Shown here piece by piece: positions 8,028 to 15,587 of a stretch of DNA of 58,289 nt. This stretch comes from Chroococcidiopsidaceae cyanobacterium CP_BM_ER_R8_30 (lineage in GTDB: Bacteria > Cyanobacteriota > Cyanobacteriia > Cyanobacteriales > Chroococcidiopsidaceae): positions 1-58,289 of the forward strand of contig JAFASY010000252.1 in NCBI GenBank assembly GCA_019244235.1, given 5' to 3'. The translations under genes were made by a program, and so were the position numbers. How positions within the stretch are numbered: the first letter of the stretch is position 1; each line of letters begins with the position of its first letter. Below the pieces are notes generated by a model. It saw nothing but the letters and a program-made list of their open reading frames with translations. It ran no database searches and had not been told where the DNA came from.

Positions 8028-10295
8028 AAGACTCCTCATTAGCGTTTGTAAAGGTTCACGAATCCGATTCCAGTTAAATCCAAGATTTGGCTCATCCTGC
8101 TCTCGCAAAATCCAGCGCAGTAGTACAAAGTAGAGACTAAATGGCTGTGCACAGGCACGCGCAAGGTCATACAGACAGTCATCTAATTTGGATAAGCTGA
8201 CTATCGCGATCGCCAAATCTGACAAACAGCGCAATCGGATAAGAATTTCTGCTGCCTCAAACTGGTCATATATCCCAACTTGAGAGTTTCTAGTACATAA
8301 AAGTGGTTGCAGCGCTGAGGGAACACCTTCCACGCGACCGAAGACATGGGACGAGATCTTCACTTGTAACCCAGCACTAAGAACGAATGGGAAACCAAAC
8401 TCAGGTGCCAGTGAAAGCTCTAACGCTAATCGCAGCGATTTCAACAGTGACAGTGATGCAGTAGTATCTCCCCAGGTAATCGGGATTGTTACGATTGAAT
8501 GAACAAAGTCACGACGCTTGGGCAAGGCGAACCCAACAACTTTATTCGCTTTGAATACGATTTCTTGATCTCGGTACAGTTTCAATTCATCTATGCTGAC
8601 AGGACCTCCTTCAGCATTTGTTGCAGCTGTATCTTCTAGCCAGTCCCGCCAGATTCGCAGAAGTTCTGGGCAAGAACCTTGTGGTAAAGCGAAGTGTAGA
8701 TAATAGGGTGGTTCCTTCTTTGCAGCTGGAAAGTGAGCGCCAACTGTCATGAGTTGATAGGCAAGTGCTGCCATTGGTTCAGCCTGTCGTACCGGATCGC
8801 TCGTCATTCCACCGGGTAGGCGATTGGAAAACATTTGTACCTTGGTTCCGATCGGCATTTTGTCAGAACTAAGCGTATTGGTTTCACTAATGGTTGCGCC
8901 CAAAGAACAGCGCTGACGGGGATTCGCTTCAACATAAGTAGCCAATTCACTGCTTCCAATTGTGTTTTTCACGAAATGACAACTGAGGGAACGTTGGACT
9001 GCTGAAATCACATCTTCTGCAACATCGGCATCACCTAGTTGAGTTTCGCTATTTCGTAACTCCAGCGATTCCTGCAAAGCCGCAATTACTCCCTGCATCC
9101 CATTCGGCGATTTTTTTGCAGCGAAGAGCGATCTCCCATACAAGGCATCAAATGGCTCTAGCGCAAGTCGCTCTTGCTCAGATAATCCCGCGTGAGCAGC
9201 GATTCTATCCCATACCTGTTTCGGTGTTAATTCCGGCTCAACTTCTCGGTAGCTGAGATAGGCTGCTTTCATCCCTTCAGAAATACTGAAGTCTTCTGCA
9301 TCGGCGACTGGAATTAGCTCCATAGCTAACGCTGTCTGCAATGCGGCAGGTTCAACTTTTTGATTACCCCATTTTTCAACATCACTTTGAATCTTTTCCA
9401 GCTTGAATCCGGCTTTCTTTTTCTCCAGTAGTGCTAGCACTACATTCAACACTTCTTCGCGATCGTGCTGTACCGCTTGATGGGAGATTTTAATGCCATC
9501 TTTAGTTGCTCTAACAAGTTGCTCAATGTTGCCGCCAAACACTTGATCGATTTTTGTTTGCCAAGCAGTGGCGATTTTCACAGTTAAATCTAGACCCTGA
9601 TTAACTCCTCCTTCAACTAGAACACCATCTGGAAACAGCGCTAACACGTTGTATTGCTGCTGATGCAAAACTTCTTCGCAAGCGCTCAACAGCATCGCGG
9701 TGATATATCCGTGGTCTTCTGTAATCCTGATTCGATAAAGCTCACAGGGACGACCAAGCGCATGAATCAATTCAGTTCTAATTTTCTGAACCAATTTTTC
9801 TTCTGCTAGTTCCAAATCAAATAAATCTGCTGCCCGAAGGATAGATGCCCACCGTTCAATTTGCGGATCTTCTGGTAAAAATCTGGCTCCATCGCTAACG
9901 TTGTGTCCCGAATGCCGCTCAATTAATTTTCGTGCCAATTCCAAATCTGCATCTGCTTGAATCAAAACACTGACCCCTGCTTGATCTAGCTGCTCCTTAA
10001 GAAATTTCTGATTTCTTGCCAGAGTTTTGACATTGCGACCGTTCGCGCCATCCAGCTTGTTGAGGTCATGAACAGCGGTTGCTGCCAGCAACACAGCTCT
10101 TTGTGGCTCTGGCACAGCAGCTAAGCGGCTCACGGTCAAAATAAACTGACACGCCGAATCCAAATGTTCAGCTAGCGTTCGGCTCTCACGTACACCATGC
10201 TGTCGGTGCCTACCATGAAGTTCATAAAGTTTAGGGCGAATTTCTTGAAAATAACGAGCTTCAAGTGTTTTAGGAGCGCGATTTAGCAGGGACAT
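7590..10295 (-). CDS. cas10d: Cas10d (Csc3), large subunit of the type I-D effector with HD nuclease domain
   Basis: Cas10d is the hallmark type I-D protein. It recognises the PAM and carries the HD nuclease that cuts DNA, a job done by Cas3 in other type I systems. The 901-residue protein shows the HD signature in its first 140 residues: H44, the H76-D77 pair in TAVHDLNK, and H128/H131 in ERHSGHN. The middle is a Cas10-like palm region without an obvious GGDD cyclase motif. The last ~145 residues are helical and can also be made separately as Cas11d. The ATG at 10295 lies three bases after the stop of a short upstream ORF in the same frame. It looks intact and is the first large gene of the operon. 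Confidence 0.95.
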   Translation of the reverse strand: MSLLNRAPKTLEARYFQEIRPKLYELHGRHRQHGVRESRTLAEHLDSACQFILTVSRLAAVPEPQRAVLLAATAVHDLNKLDGANGRNVKTLARNQKFLKEQLDQAGVSVLIQADADLELARKLIERHSGHNVSDGARFLPEDPQIERWASILRAADLFDLELAEEKLVQKIRTELIHALGRPCELYRIRITEDHGYITAMLLSACEEVLHQQQYNVLALFPDGVLVEGGVNQGLDLTVKIATAWQTKIDQVFGGNIEQLVRATKDGIKISHQAVQHDREEVLNVVLALLEKKKAGFKLEKIQSDVEKWGNQKVEPAALQTALAMELIPVADAEDFSISEGMKAAYLSYREVEPELTPKQVWDRIAAHAGLSEQERLALEPFDALYGRSLFAAKKSPNGMQGVIAALQESLELRNSETQLGDADVAEDVISAVQRSLSCHFVKNTIGSSELATYVEANPRQRCSLGATISETNTLSSDKMPIGTKVQMFSNRLPGGMTSDPVRQAEPMAALAYQLMTVGAHFPAAKKEPPYYLHFALPQGSCPELLRIWRDWLEDTAATNAEGGPVSIDELKLYRDQEIVFKANKVVGFALPKRRDFVHSIVTIPITWGDTTASLSLLKSLRLALELSLAPEFGFPFVLSAGLQVKISSHVFGRVEGVPSALQPLLCTRNSQVGIYDQFEAAEILIRLRCLSDLAIAIVSLSKLDDCLYDLARACAQPFSLYFVLLRWILREQDEPNLGFNWNRIREPLQTLMRSLMPNENSALTSYLKAAAQIAAEAKLWGSSAEKRTSLAEPFAEFVTAARSQKAYMDLEFMFAALVQKYHTRLDRIREHGVGLTKLEQIKNYYAVVRKLYEEVYQGRPDKLLSDQKNLEAAYLFFLEEARRELRVKAETNKQAEETAA

Positions 10296-10298
10296 CTA

Positions 10299-10406
10299 TC
10301 AATACCTAATAAGGTCAGCAATATCGTCGAAATGAGTGATTTCACCGTCGTCTACTTCTACTGCTCGCCAACTCAGCTTGCGGATAGTTCGGCGTAGCCA
10401 GGTCAT
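10299..10406 (-). CDS. 35-residue ORF directly ahead of cas10d, unknown function
   Basis: A short frame starts with ATG at 10406 and stops with TGA at 10301-10299, three bases before the cas10d ATG and in the same frame as cas10d (TGA then TAG separate them). The peptide begins MTWLRRTIRKLSWRAVEV, strongly basic, and ends acidic and hydrophobic (EITHFDDIADLIRY). An AGG near its end may serve as the cas10d ribosome site, so translation of the two could be coupled. No good Shine-Dalgarno precedes it. It could be a leader peptide, a small Cas-associated protein, or a detached N-terminal extension of Cas10d. I do not recognise the family. Confidence 0.45.
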   Translation of the reverse strand: MTWLRRTIRKLSWRAVEVDDGEITHFDDIADLIRY

Positions 10407-10447
10407 TGGGTTAGTTCTATATTGGCAACAAGAATATGAAATGTCCA

Positions 10448-10460
10448 GTACAAAGTGTAC
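10448..10460. promoter_or_regulatory. Palindrome GTACA-AAG-TGTAC, candidate operator between the WYL gene and the cas operon
   Basis: A perfect 5-bp inverted repeat with a 3-bp spacer lies 18 bp before the WYL regulator start and about 42 bp before the short ORF that heads the cas operon. Position in the shared 72-bp divergent region suggests a binding site for the WYL protein or for another regulator acting on both promoters. Binding is not shown by sequence. Confidence 0.4.
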
Positions 10461-10478
10461 GTGCAAACCGGAGTTTCA

Positions 10479-11336
10479 ATGGGTCGTCGAGGTCAGTCCA
10501 TTACACTGTCAATCTCAGACAGAGACAAAGCACAGTTAGAGCAAATCGCTGCTGAACAGGGCATGTTGTGGGGCAACCGCCCCAACATTTCCCGACTGGT
10601 AGAAGCGATCGCCCGTCGAGAGTTACTGATTGGTCGCAACAACGATTGGTCAGAAACTCGGATTGGGGCTTTACAGCAATCCATCCAGGCACTTGTTGAT
10701 ACTGGACATCCTCAGTTTGCCCAAATCATTGCCAAGCTTTTACAAGAGCGGAGCGAATTACCGATTCCCTTAAGAAATGAGATCGATCGCTTCCTGGAAA
10801 CTCCCGTTGTTCCCTGGCGGCTGGAAATCGATCAGTACATCCGCTGCCAGCAGCCTTTCCAACTAACGTACCGCGATGCTGCCGATCGCCCTTGGACATT
10901 CACGATCCGCCATGCCAGAATCGCTCTTTATGAACGGCGGCAATACCTGGATTGCTGGTGTGAAGAAACAGCTAGTAACCAAGACTTACCAGAGTTGCAC
11001 CATAACTGGAGCCTGCGCCTCGATCGTATCCCCGATGCAGCTCTAGGAACAGTTCGAGGTCAGTGGCATCGTAGCCTAGACACGGTTGAAGTCGAAATCC
11101 ACCTGTTGCGGGGACTGGCGTTCGCCTACGAGTCTAAACCTGGGGACATTGCTAATACCTGGTTGCCAGGTAGCAATCCTCCCATTCGCCAGGTGATCAG
11201 AAAAGTCTCCAACACTTTCTGGTTCTTGCGAGAGGTATTGCAGTATGGGGAAGATTGCGTAATTGTGTCTCCAGAGAATGTGCGAGAGCGATTTAAGCAA
11301 AAGCTGCGGTCGCTCAATGAGCTGTATGGACTGTAG
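10479..11336 (+). CDS. WYL-domain transcriptional regulator of the CRISPR-Cas locus
   Basis: The 285-residue protein has an N-terminal DNA-binding region (RGQSITLSISDRDKAQLEQ, then a helix-rich block) and a WYL-type domain in the middle to C-terminus (RHARIALYERRQYLDCWCEE). WYL proteins sense ligands, probably nucleic acids or nucleotides, and often control defence genes. Sll7009 of Synechocystis, a WYL-type protein beside a type I-D locus, acts as a repressor of that locus. This gene is divergent from the I-D operon with an operator-like palindrome between them, so the same role is likely. The ATG at 10479 follows GGAG by seven bases; the upstream GTG at 10455 is less likely. Confidence 0.85.
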   Translation: MGRRGQSITLSISDRDKAQLEQIAAEQGMLWGNRPNISRLVEAIARRELLIGRNNDWSETRIGALQQSIQALVDTGHPQFAQIIAKLLQERSELPIPLRNEIDRFLETPVVPWRLEIDQYIRCQQPFQLTYRDAADRPWTFTIRHARIALYERRQYLDCWCEETASNQDLPELHHNWSLRLDRIPDAALGTVRGQWHRSLDTVEVEIHLLRGLAFAYESKPGDIANTWLPGSNPPIRQVIRKVSNTFWFLREVLQYGEDCVIVSPENVRERFKQKLRSLNELYGL

Positions 11337-11432
11337 AGCCGCTATCTCCTAAATTTTCCCACCAGATGCTTGCTGCTGTGCCTGTAAAAGACACTGCTGC
11401 TTGAAACATATTCTGGTTTTACACAAAACGAT

Positions 11433-11454
11433 ATATCGCGATATGTTCTATAAT
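11433..11454 (+). promoter_or_regulatory. PadR-type operator palindrome with adjacent TATAAT box
   Basis: ATATCGCGATAT at 11433-11444 is a perfect 12-bp palindrome of the kind bound by several PadR-family repressors at their own promoters. TATAAT at 11449-11454 follows immediately and is a good -10 box for the gene starting at 11484. A bound dimer would cover the spacer of the promoter, fitting autorepression. No convincing -35 box is seen. Confidence 0.55.
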
Positions 11455-11483
11455 TGAGTTGTTGACTCTTAAGAGGAACAGTT

Positions 11484-12038
11484 ATGTTTGGTAGCTTTTG
11501 TGCCCAACGCGATTTTTTTGCCTCAGAACATGAGGGGAGTGAACGAAGAAGACGATTTGGTCGGGGTCGTCGTTTTACACAAGGGTGGGAGGAGGAGCAG
11601 CGAACGCCCCGTGGTGACATTAAGTACATCCTGCTAGCACTCATTGCTGAGCAACCCCGCCATGGATACGAGTTGATCAAAGAACTAGAGGCTCGTAGAG
11701 CAGGTTTCTACCGACCTAGCCCTGGTTCGGTTTATCCTACGCTGCAGTTGCTTGAAGAAGCAGGGCATCTTACTAGTGAGCAGATTGAAGGCAAGCGCGT
11801 TTATACGATTACCGATAGCGGCAGACAATTACTTGCAGAACGTGACAACCTCTCTGAGGTAATGGGTAGAGGAGATCGGTCCCAGCAGATGTTTGGATTA
11901 AAAGATGCGATGACTGAGTTAGCTGGAGCTGTTAAGCAGGTAGCTCGCAGTGGCAATTCAGAGCGGATTGACAGAGTTCGTGAAATGCTGAACCGAGTCA
12001 AGCGTGAGATTTACACCATGCTTGCTGAAGAGGACTAA
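11484..12038 (+). CDS. PadR-family transcriptional regulator
   Basis: After a basic, low-complexity N-terminus (RRRRFGRGRRF), residues from about 42 form a winged-helix domain typical of PadR: DIKYILLALIAEQPRHGYEL, then SPGSVYPTLQLLEEAGHL, then KRVYTITDSG. A C-terminal helical region (about 130-184) would dimerise and bind ligand, as in subfamily-1 PadR proteins extended at the C-terminus. These repressors usually respond to toxic small molecules or antibiotics. The palindrome and -10 box upstream suggest autoregulation. The gene downstream encodes a VOC-family protein, which may be a co-regulated resistance or detoxification function, although an 80-bp gap separates them. Confidence 0.88.
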   Translation: MFGSFCAQRDFFASEHEGSERRRRFGRGRRFTQGWEEEQRTPRGDIKYILLALIAEQPRHGYELIKELEARRAGFYRPSPGSVYPTLQLLEEAGHLTSEQIEGKRVYTITDSGRQLLAERDNLSEVMGRGDRSQQMFGLKDAMTELAGAVKQVARSGNSERIDRVREMLNRVKREIYTMLAEED

Positions 12039-12135
12039 GTACCAAGTCAGGCGCTTTGCGCGTCTGACACCCCCTTGTAGTTTTGGTTAACTTCAAAGTG
12101 TTAGCCTGGTTTGAACCGTGCCTCCTGGAGTAGCC

Positions 12136-12531
12136 ATGAATATTCAATCTGCCTACACAAGACTCCTTGTCCGTGACTTAAAAGCTTGCTTTCTGTTTTA
12201 CCGAGATATTCTGGGACTTGAGGTGACAGTGAATGATGAAAAAGGCGGATACGCTGAATTTAAAGCTGGAGATATGAAGCTTAGTTTGTTCAATCGTCAA
12301 GAAATGGCAGAAATGATTGACAACGACCATTTACCTTTACATACAGAATGCCAAGACGGTGTCGCCTTAATATTTGTCGTACCCGACTTAGACGAAACCT
12401 ATCAGCAGTTAAAACATAAGGACGCCAAATTTATATCAGAACCAACGGCTAAACCTTACTATGGAATCAAAACTGCTTATTTGCGAGACCCTGATGGAAC
12501 GCTTATAGGGCTATATCAGCCTTTACTCTGA
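12136..12531 (+). CDS. VOC-family (glyoxalase/bleomycin-resistance fold) protein
   Basis: The 131-residue product has the paired beta-alpha-beta-beta-beta modules of the vicinal oxygen chelate fold: TRLLVRDLKACFLFYRDILG in the first half and VPDLDETYQQLKHKDAKF, then YLRDPDGTLIGLYQP, in the second. Members bind metal and act as dioxygenases, glyoxalases or drug-sequestering proteins. The substrate cannot be told. The ATG at 12136 is preceded by GGAG at five bases, better than the GTG at 12118. It may be the target of the PadR regulator upstream. Confidence 0.82.
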   Translation: MNIQSAYTRLLVRDLKACFLFYRDILGLEVTVNDEKGGYAEFKAGDMKLSLFNRQEMAEMIDNDHLPLHTECQDGVALIFVVPDLDETYQQLKHKDAKFISEPTAKPYYGIKTAYLRDPDGTLIGLYQPLL

Positions 12532-12601
12532 TATGTTCATCACTAAGGGAGAATTTACTAAGGCAGCTGACTTGCCCATGCAGCTTTATGCCAACCTAAT
12601 G

Positions 12602-12635
12602 AAAAAAGGAGGCTGTGTATTCAGCCTCCTTTTTT
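12602..12635. terminator. Strong bidirectional rho-independent terminator
   Basis: A perfect 14-bp stem (AAAAAAGGAGGCTG pairing with CAGCCTCCTTTTTT) encloses a 6-base loop TGTATT. It lies between the plus-strand VOC gene and the minus-strand DUF1517 gene, whose 3' ends face each other. The A and T runs at both sides let it serve both directions. Confidence 0.9.
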
Positions 12636-12699
12636 ATCTAGAAACAAACTCAGGGCAACTCTTATGAAAGCTCACATGCGTTGCCTTAAACATACTCAA

Positions 12700-13689
12700 C
12701 TACACCATCTTCAGGTCTGAGTACTCAGCTAGCAAGTCATCAGAAGTTAGTGTATCGCCTTCAGCTTGAGGCGTCCACAAAACCTCAATTGCTAAGAGTC
12801 TATCGCCAGACATAGCACCCAACTGACGAAGGGCTTGACGCAAGTCATCAGCATTATTGATGGGCGGCAACTGCATTTTACCTAGAGTAGCGGCTAGTAG
12901 GGTAACAATGACGTATTCCCCAGGACCTTCTGTGATCAAACTTGTGGGATTATCCACCTTCTGACCTGGTAAAACACCTTTATGAGTTGTAGCTGCTTTC
13001 AGCTGGTTGTTGACGTTAGAAAGGGTTTCTTCCGTAAACTTACTCCGCTCTGCCAGTGCCAACCGATTAAACTGAGATTCAGCACTTTCTAAACGAGCTT
13101 GCTGTGTAGAACCACCAGCATAAACCCAGTACTCAGGGTGGCGTAACAAAGCGAGTGTTGTTTCCTGCAATACTTCTGCTCGACCAGCTTCAGAGTTGGT
13201 GTCAGCAGTCTCAGCAATTCTGTTGAGTTCTGCTTGTAAACCACGAGCATCAGCTAACAAACCTACCTGTAGACGGGTGACAGAAACAGTGGGATTACTG
13301 CTGTATTCGTATCCTTCTGTTTCACCCTGACCGCCAGCAACACGACGGAAGGTTTGTACCAAGAAGCCAGCGATCGCCAAGAAAATGAGAATGCTAAACA
13401 GACCGCCAAACCCACCACCGATACCAAAGATGGGAACTATAAATGGGAAGCCAAATCCCCCACCCGGATAGTAAGGAGCGGGAGCGTAATAGCCTCCACC
13501 TGGAGATGAATAGGACCGGGGCGACGTGTAGGTACGGCTGGGAGCTCTAAAAGAACCACCGCCTATTCTACCTCCACTCCGAGCTGCCAAAGCTCCATCA
13601 GCTTGGCTCAAGGCTAGAGTCGCCACAAGACCAACAAGGAAGAGGGATTTAAAAAGCGGTTTGATTGCTTGAAGCAGTTTTTTACGCAT
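12700..13689 (-). CDS. DUF1517 membrane/secreted protein
   Basis: This is a cyanobacterial and plastid-lineage DUF1517 protein of about 329 residues. The N-terminus has a basic start, a hydrophobic segment (LFLVGLVATLALSQ) and a likely signal cleavage near GALAARS. A Gly/Pro/Tyr-rich stretch (SPGGGYYAPAPYYPGGG) is followed by a second transmembrane segment (GLFSILIFLAIAGFLVQTF). The remaining ~200 residues form the conserved DUF1517 domain, including RLQVGLLADARGLQAELNRI and GPGEYVIVTLLAATLGKMQLP. The function is unknown; a role at the thylakoid or cell envelope is inferred from the topology. The ATG at 13689 is preferred, with 13710 as an alternative. Confidence 0.85.
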   Translation of the reverse strand: MRKKLLQAIKPLFKSLFLVGLVATLALSQADGALAARSGGRIGGGSFRAPSRTYTSPRSYSSPGGGYYAPAPYYPGGGFGFPFIVPIFGIGGGFGGLFSILIFLAIAGFLVQTFRRVAGGQGETEGYEYSSNPTVSVTRLQVGLLADARGLQAELNRIAETADTNSEAGRAEVLQETTLALLRHPEYWVYAGGSTQQARLESAESQFNRLALAERSKFTEETLSNVNNQLKAATTHKGVLPGQKVDNPTSLITEGPGEYVIVTLLAATLGKMQLPPINNADDLRQALRQLGAMSGDRLLAIEVLWTPQAEGDTLTSDDLLAEYSDLKMV

Positions 13690-13978
13690 AACCTGGTGCC
13701 TAAGAAACAATCTTGTTTATGCGAGTTTACCAACTCGCTCCTGAATCTATCCTGATCTTCGGATATTTTTTACTTAACACACTAAAGCCCTATCTGGATA
13801 GCTTGCTAACAGGGCGAATCTACCGGGATTAAGCAACTATAGAAGAGACATTCAAGCTACATCTATTTTTACATTTTGCCCGACTCTTCTAATCTAGATT
13901 CTCTCATCCTCTATAAGCAGCAACCGCAGGGTGGATTCCTGGGTAAGATACCCGTACCTCGGTTATCCCCCTGCCTCT

Positions 13979-14191
13979 TCACCCGCCCCCAACAATCGTA
14001 ACGACCTCCAGGCGATCGCCTGGTTGGACTTCAGTTTCATGCCAAAACTGATGATGCAAAATTTCGCCGTTATACTCCACTGCAACCAGACGGGGATTGT
14101 AACCCAGTAGTTCTAGTAGTTCGGGTAATTGGGATTGAGCTGGACAGGTACGGGTTTCGCCGTTGACCTGAAGCGAAATTTGACTAGCCAT
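13979..14191 (-). CDS. thiS: ThiS sulfur-carrier protein for thiamine biosynthesis
   Basis: This 70-residue protein has the ubiquitin-like fold pattern of ThiS: a beta-rich start (ISLQVNGETR), the helix PELLELLGYNPRLVAVEYNGEI, and the diagnostic C-terminal Gly-Gly (TIVGGG) that is adenylated and thiocarboxylated to deliver sulfur for the thiazole ring. Its start overlaps the thiE stop by 8 bp, so the two are translationally coupled. ThiG and ThiF are not in the window. The full-length family size and intact tail indicate function. Confidence 0.95.
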   Translation of the reverse strand: MASQISLQVNGETRTCPAQSQLPELLELLGYNPRLVAVEYNGEILHHQFWHETEVQPGDRLEVVTIVGGG

Positions 14192-15242
14192 GAGACTGAG
14201 TAACGCTAATAGTATTGGGTTCTAAACGATTAACGCGATTCAATTGGGAGATGAAATACTGGGTTACCAAGGTTGGTTGTTCTGCTTCCATGAGCGCTCG
14301 CACTACAGCTACACGCTTTGCCCCAGCCGAAAGAACATCATTGAGATTGTTCACATCAATTCCCCCAATGGCAAACCAAGGTATGGGAGAGTGGGCTGCG
14401 GCATATCGGACGTAATCTAGTCCTGCTGCTGGTTTATCCGCTTTAGTTGGCGTTTCATATACCGGACCAACACCAATATAATCTGCTCCCTCCTGAACCG
14501 CTCGCTGCATCTCATCTGGGTTAGTTGTCGAGCGACCGATCAGACGCTGGGGACCGAGTAACTGTCTAGCGATCACAATGGGGATGTCTTGCTGTCCCAG
14601 ATGGACACCGTCCGCATCTACTGCCAAGGCTAGATCTAGTCTATCATTCAGGATAAAAATTGCTCCATACTGATGGCATAGCTGGCACAGTTTCTGGGCA
14701 TGAGCTAATTTCTCGCCATCTTCGGCGGTTTTGTCACGGTATTGTACGAGGGTTAATCCCCCTTGGAGAGCTGCTTCTACTGTTGCTAGTAGCGCTGGAG
14801 TTGGAGATGTGACTAGATACAGATGTGATCGCTGGAGGAGCTGATGGCGCTGGTACCCTAGCAACCTGCTTTCTAGGGTATAAACGCGATAACGCATTTG
14901 TTTAAACGCGTCGCCCATCTCCTGGTGGTAAAGCTTACCATACTCTTCCAAAACCCGTAGCGCTTCTTCCACCCGGCAGAAATTAGCTTGCAACAGTGCT
15001 GCCAAATTAGATCGTTTTTTTTCCTGAGGATGAGTAAGTTCTGTGCCCAAATCTCCAGGGGTATCTCGTGCGGCTCGAAGTTCAGCCGTATGCCATTTAG
15101 CTAATTCTTGTCTAAGTTGCTTACATTCCTCTGTCAACGCTCTTGCATTCAAACCAAAGCGGCACCATTCTTCAACAATCCGCAAGCCTTCACGTGCACG
15201 GTCTAAGTTGGCATCGAGTATACGGTAAACTGCTGGCTGCAT
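14184..15242 (-). CDS. thiE: Thiamine phosphate synthase, long two-domain cyanobacterial form
   Basis: ThiE joins hydroxymethylpyrimidine pyrophosphate and thiazole phosphate to thiamine phosphate. The C-terminal ~210 residues are the TIM-barrel ThiE: LTLVQYRDKTAEDGEKL, AIFILNDRLDLALAVDADGV, HLGQQDIP, GADYIGVGPVYETPTK and FAIGGIDVNNL. The N-terminal ~140 residues (RILDANLDRAREGLRIVEEW onward) form the helical domain found in cyanobacterial ThiE proteins. At 352 residues it has the expected length for that form. It lies upstream of thiS, overlapping by 8 bp. The ATG at 15242 opens the conserved N-terminus. Confidence 0.95.
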   Translation of the reverse strand: MQPAVYRILDANLDRAREGLRIVEEWCRFGLNARALTEECKQLRQELAKWHTAELRAARDTPGDLGTELTHPQEKKRSNLAALLQANFCRVEEALRVLEEYGKLYHQEMGDAFKQMRYRVYTLESRLLGYQRHQLLQRSHLYLVTSPTPALLATVEAALQGGLTLVQYRDKTAEDGEKLAHAQKLCQLCHQYGAIFILNDRLDLALAVDADGVHLGQQDIPIVIARQLLGPQRLIGRSTTNPDEMQRAVQEGADYIGVGPVYETPTKADKPAAGLDYVRYAAAHSPIPWFAIGGIDVNNLNDVLSAGAKRVAVVRALMEAEQPTLVTQYFISQLNRVNRLEPNTISVTQSHG

Positions 15243-15587
15243 TGCCCCTGTTGGCTATATTGAGCTTGCTCAAAGCAGCAGCCGGAGCCTCCTCCGGAGC
15301 CAGTCGCGTGCGGGGGTTCCCCCCGTTGAGCGAACTGGCGTGCTGACCTTTGAGTACTCATCATCAAAAAATCAATCTAATGTCTTCATACTACCAGCCA
15401 GTTTGAAAATTGCAGCATCAATAATAAGTCTTAGTTAACGCTTCAAATGCAGGTCCCAGATAAATTCATTGTGCATAACTTTCAAAACCATTGATTTTTT
15501 GCAGCATCAGCTGCTATTAAGAAAGCAAAATCAGCAGCAGCATATCTAGTAACAATTATTCACAGTAGAGGTGTGTGGAGGATTCCC
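15243..15587. other. Divergent intergenic region between thiE and the beta-helix gene
   Basis: About 345 bp without a gene. It holds a 93-bp copy of the palindromic repeat near the thiE side. The rest is moderately AT-rich and contains the leaders of the two divergent genes. I see no riboswitch fold, such as a TPP element, ahead of thiE. Confidence 0.6.
15262..15354. repeat. Palindromic repeat, intergenic copy
   Basis: It begins GAGCTTGCTCAAAG and ends ACCTTTGAG, the same terminal pattern as the copies inside cas1 and the di-heme gene. Internally CCGGAGCC...GGAGCCAG and GGGGGTT/CCCCCC stretches give further stems. It lies 20 bp upstream of the thiE start and could affect its promoter. Confidence 0.65.

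Noticed and set aside
10299-10478. Clear -35/-10 promoter for the cas operon
   Set aside because: TATAGA (revcomp, near 10416-10421) is possible, but no well-spaced -35 could be found.
1-11336. CRISPR array next to the cas genes
   Set aside because: I looked for regularly spaced repeats of about 30-37 bp on both sides of the cas genes and found none. The array, if present, is left of the window.
13920-13978. Terminator after thiS
   Set aside because: A small GGGTA/TACCC stem exists, but it is short and has no T run.
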